Assembly: GCA_038231615.1 (NCBI GenBank) | Contig: JBBRLA010000468.1 | Location: 1-6,928 of the forward strand | Origin: JBBRLA01 sp038231615 | GTDB taxonomy: Bacteria > Myxococcota_A > Polyangia > Palsa-1104 > JAEUJZ01 | Reading direction: 5' to 3' | Length of the DNA stretch: 6,928 nt | In this document: piece after piece, positions 5,446 to 6,928 of the stretch | Numbering within the stretch: position 1 is the first letter of the stretch | Layout: every line of letters starts with the position of its first letter | The notes under the pieces: generated by a model | Told to the model about the DNA's origin: nothing | The model's input: only the letters and a program-made list of their open reading frames with translations | The model's database searches: none | Position numbers and translations under genes: made by a program

Positions 5446-5474
5446 TTTACAGGTGCCGATGAATAAGTTATGAT
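5446..5474 (+). promoter_or_regulatory. Candidate sigma70-type promoter for the lipoprotein gene
   Basis: TTTACA (5446-5451) and TATGAT (5469-5474) each match five of six consensus bases and are separated by the ideal 17 bp. The surroundings are AT-rich compared with the rest of the window. Transcription would start near 5481, about 57 bases before the chosen ATG at 5538. This is the best-matching promoter in the window. Confidence 0.65.
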
Positions 5475-5537
5475 GCTTACGTATAGTTTCTGGGTGGACG
5501 CTTCATGCAGCACCTCGTAGATGGGCAGAGGGTCAAG

Positions 5538-6026
5538 ATGGCCGCGACAACGTATGCCTCCCGTTCCCTGGCGATGATCCTGCTCAGCCTGGGTCTTGCG
5601 GGCACCGCCTGCACCGGCACACAAAACGGAGAAGGCGGAGACCTGAGGGCCCTGCCCGACCTGCGCCGCAGCGCGGGCAATCCGATCGTCGGGCAGATCT
5701 GCGACGACTCCAACCTGTGCCCCACAGGCACCCGCTGTTCGGTGGTGGTGAAGTTCGATCAGGAGGGCGTCTGCGCCGTCCCCTGCACCACCGATGCCGA
5801 GTGTGACACCGTCGCCCGCGGCCAGTCGTTCTGCACCGACATGCCCCAGGGCGGCCCGGGCGTGCCGGCCAGCGAGTGCGTGCTCTTCTGCGGCCCGAAG
5901 AAGGAGTGTCCGACCGGCTGGACCTGCGAATCGGTGCAGACCTTCCTCATCTGCCGGCCGCCGCAGGTGCCGGTCACCCACGACGGCGGCGTCTCTGTCG
6001 ACATGAGTGTCGCCGACGCCCATTGA
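5538..6026 (+). CDS. Secreted cysteine-rich lipoprotein of unknown function
   Basis: This predicted 162-residue exported protein has an N-terminal segment with Arg9, a hydrophobic core (residues 11-22) and Cys25 in a lipobox-like LAGTAC. The lipobox is not canonical, so lipidation is likely rather than certain. The mature part has 12 more cysteines (55, 61, 67, 79, 83, 89, 99, 114, 118, 124, 130, 139), which suggests six disulfides outside the cytoplasm. Two segments match the pattern C-x5-CPTG-x2-C, at 55-67 and 118-130, pointing to an internal duplication. Small Cys-rich secreted proteins of this look are common in Myxococcota. ATG 5538 is preferred because GAGGG (5528-5532) lies five bases upstream and the signal peptide then starts directly; ATG 5505 would add 11 residues. 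The gene is divergent from sdhC and has its own promoter. No function can be assigned. Confidence 0.78.
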   Translation: MAATTYASRSLAMILLSLGLAGTACTGTQNGEGGDLRALPDLRRSAGNPIVGQICDDSNLCPTGTRCSVVVKFDQEGVCAVPCTTDAECDTVARGQSFCTDMPQGGPGVPASECVLFCGPKKECPTGWTCESVQTFLICRPPQVPVTHDGGVSVDMSVADAH

Positions 6027-6146
6027 CCTGCGGCCCCTTTCGCGAACGTTGCGTTCCGAGCTTCTGCTGCACCTCGGCCATTGCCGGCGATTGCCAACGA
6101 TTAAAAAATATTTGCTCATTCCGTCCAAATGTGGTCAGGTTCGCCC

Positions 6147-6928
6147 ATGGGGTCTTTCGACACCTCGATGAAATACCTGGTTGGGCGGCATTCCGCCGAG
6201 TACATTGGCTTCGGCCTGGGGCGGCCGGTGAAGGTCATAAAGCCTGTATCCACATCGCTGAAGGCCCGCGATCGCGACACGGATGACGTGTTCCGGGTGC
6301 TGGTGGATGACCTCCCGCACATCGCCCACCTGGAATATCACCGCCGGCACCAGAGCCTGGAGGAGCTGGCCATCGACGTGGCGGAGTCCCAGGTGCGGAT
6401 CTTCCGCCGCGAGCATGTGCCAGTGCTCTCGCAGGTCTGGGACCTCTATGGGGCCAAAAAGGGCCGGGTGCTGGAGGACCAGGTCCTCGACCTGGGTCCC
6501 GGCTGCAAGAGCACCTACCGGCGGGTGAACCTGAGAGCGATGGGCTGGCGGAAGCTCCTTTCGGAGGGGCCGCCCGCCCTGTGGCCGCTCTTGCCGCTGA
6601 CCGGGGATGGGGCCGATGCGGGGCCGGTGAAGGAGGCGAGCCAGGCGATCCTGTCTCGGCGGGACCTTCCTGCCCCCGTGCGGGCCGACCACCTTGCCGT
6701 GCTCCAGTTCATCGCCGAAGCCGAAGGGCTCCCCAGAAAATTTCTGATAGAATTGATCCCGAGGAGCAAAATGAGAGAAAGTCAGATCTACCTGGATCTC
6801 ATCAAGGAAGGCAAAGCCGAGGGCAGGGTCCTGGGCATGACCGAGGGCATGACCGAGGGCAGGGTCCTGGGCATGACCGAGGGCATGACCGAGGGCAGGG
6901 TCCAGGGCATGACCGAGGGCAGGGACCA
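6147..6928 (+). CDS. Rpn-family (PD-(D/E)XK-like) nuclease/putative transposase, 3' truncated by window
   Basis: The reading frame is open to the right edge (at least 260 residues). The order of features fits the Rpn / recombination-promoting nuclease and putative transposase family. These are an N-terminal FDTSMKYLVGRHSAEYIGFG, a core DTDDVFRVLVDDLPHIAHLE (residues 44-63), VPVLSQVWDLYG (91-102), a WPLLPLTGDG segment (146-155), and an IYLDLIKEGKAEGR tail running into Gly-Glu repeats. Asp47 and Glu63 are the likely catalytic acids. The third position reads Glu-Tyr-His where most relatives have Glu-x-Gln or Glu-x-Lys, so activity is uncertain. From residue 225 a 12-residue repeat, EGRVLGMTEGMT, begins; such tails are typical of the family. 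ATG 6147 has a weak AGGT six bases upstream; ATG 6129 is an in-frame alternative. The in-frame stop just upstream is at 6102. Recognition is by pattern, without an alignment. Confidence 0.7.
   Translation, partial: MGSFDTSMKYLVGRHSAEYIGFGLGRPVKVIKPVSTSLKARDRDTDDVFRVLVDDLPHIAHLEYHRRHQSLEELAIDVAESQVRIFRREHVPVLSQVWDLYGAKKGRVLEDQVLDLGPGCKSTYRRVNLRAMGWRKLLSEGPPALWPLLPLTGDGADAGPVKEASQAILSRRDLPAPVRADHLAVLQFIAEAEGLPRKFLIELIPRSKMRESQIYLDLIKEGKAEGRVLGMTEGMTEGRVLGMTEGMTEGRVQGMTEGRD
6819..6928 (+). repeat. 36-bp tandem repeat in the tail of the Rpn-like gene
   Basis: Two full 36-bp units (6819-6854 and 6855-6890) are identical. A third starts at 6891 with variations and runs to the edge. Each unit is itself built from GAGGGCATGACC-like sub-repeats. 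The unit is a multiple of three, so gain or loss keeps the frame. The units are contiguous with no spacers, so this is not a CRISPR array. Confidence 0.88.

Noticed and set aside
6040..6060. A terminator after the lipoprotein gene at GAACG-TTG-CGTTC
   Set aside because: The stem is only five base pairs with a three-base loop, and no T-run follows.
4068..6128. A 686-codon minus-strand frame fusing the acyltransferase to upstream sequence
   Set aside because: Only the part from ATG 4664 is protein-like. The rest runs antisense or out of frame through sdhC and the lipoprotein gene and is open because of high GC content.
6819..6928. A CRISPR array at the right edge
   Set aside because: The 36-bp units are contiguous with no unique spacers and are in frame with the Rpn-like gene.

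Overview
The window is GC-rich, densely packed bacterial DNA. Most genes use strongly GC-biased third codon positions, and one gene has a well-supported TTG start. The combination of ihfA next to a MerR-type regulator, miaB next to a DUF151 bifunctional nuclease, a di-haem b558-type succinate dehydrogenase membrane subunit and a secreted cysteine-rich lipoprotein suggests a deltaproteobacterium in the broad sense, most likely Myxococcota. This placement is inferred from gene content. There is no rRNA or other phylogenetic marker in the window.

Layout from left to right: the 3' end of ihfA (to 130); a 15-bp tandem duplication; a 160-bp terminally inverted, hairpin-rich repeat element (178-337); a MerR-family regulator whose annotated 5' end lies inside that element (272-931); a non-coding gap with a hairpin and a plausible sigma70-type promoter (932-1318); a forward cluster miaB (1319-2872), DUF151 nuclease (2869-3498) and gamma-carbonic anhydrase (3508-4017). 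Facing it on the minus strand is a two-gene unit, read right to left: sdhC (5332-4664) and a left-handed beta-helix acetyltransferase (4664-4068), overlapping by one base. Divergent from sdhC is a promoter followed by a cysteine-rich lipoprotein gene (5538-6026). Last comes an Rpn/PD-(D/E)XK-like nuclease gene (from 6147) that runs off the right edge in a 36-bp tandem repeat.

The genes are mostly housekeeping: a nucleoid protein, a tRNA-modifying enzyme, a respiratory membrane anchor and a sugar or cell-surface acetyltransferase. I do not see a coherent new multi-gene system such as a defence island or a biosynthetic cluster.

What stands out is short repetitive DNA, both between and inside genes: the 160-bp inverted-repeat element that appears to provide the MerR start codon; two different tandem-repeat families (18 bp and 33 bp) placed inside the TRAM domain of MiaB; a 24-bp direct repeat pair upstream of sdhC; a serine-codon microsatellite at the start of the acetyltransferase; and the 36-bp repeats in the Rpn-like gene. 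The sdhC gene is also separated from any sdhA or sdhB.
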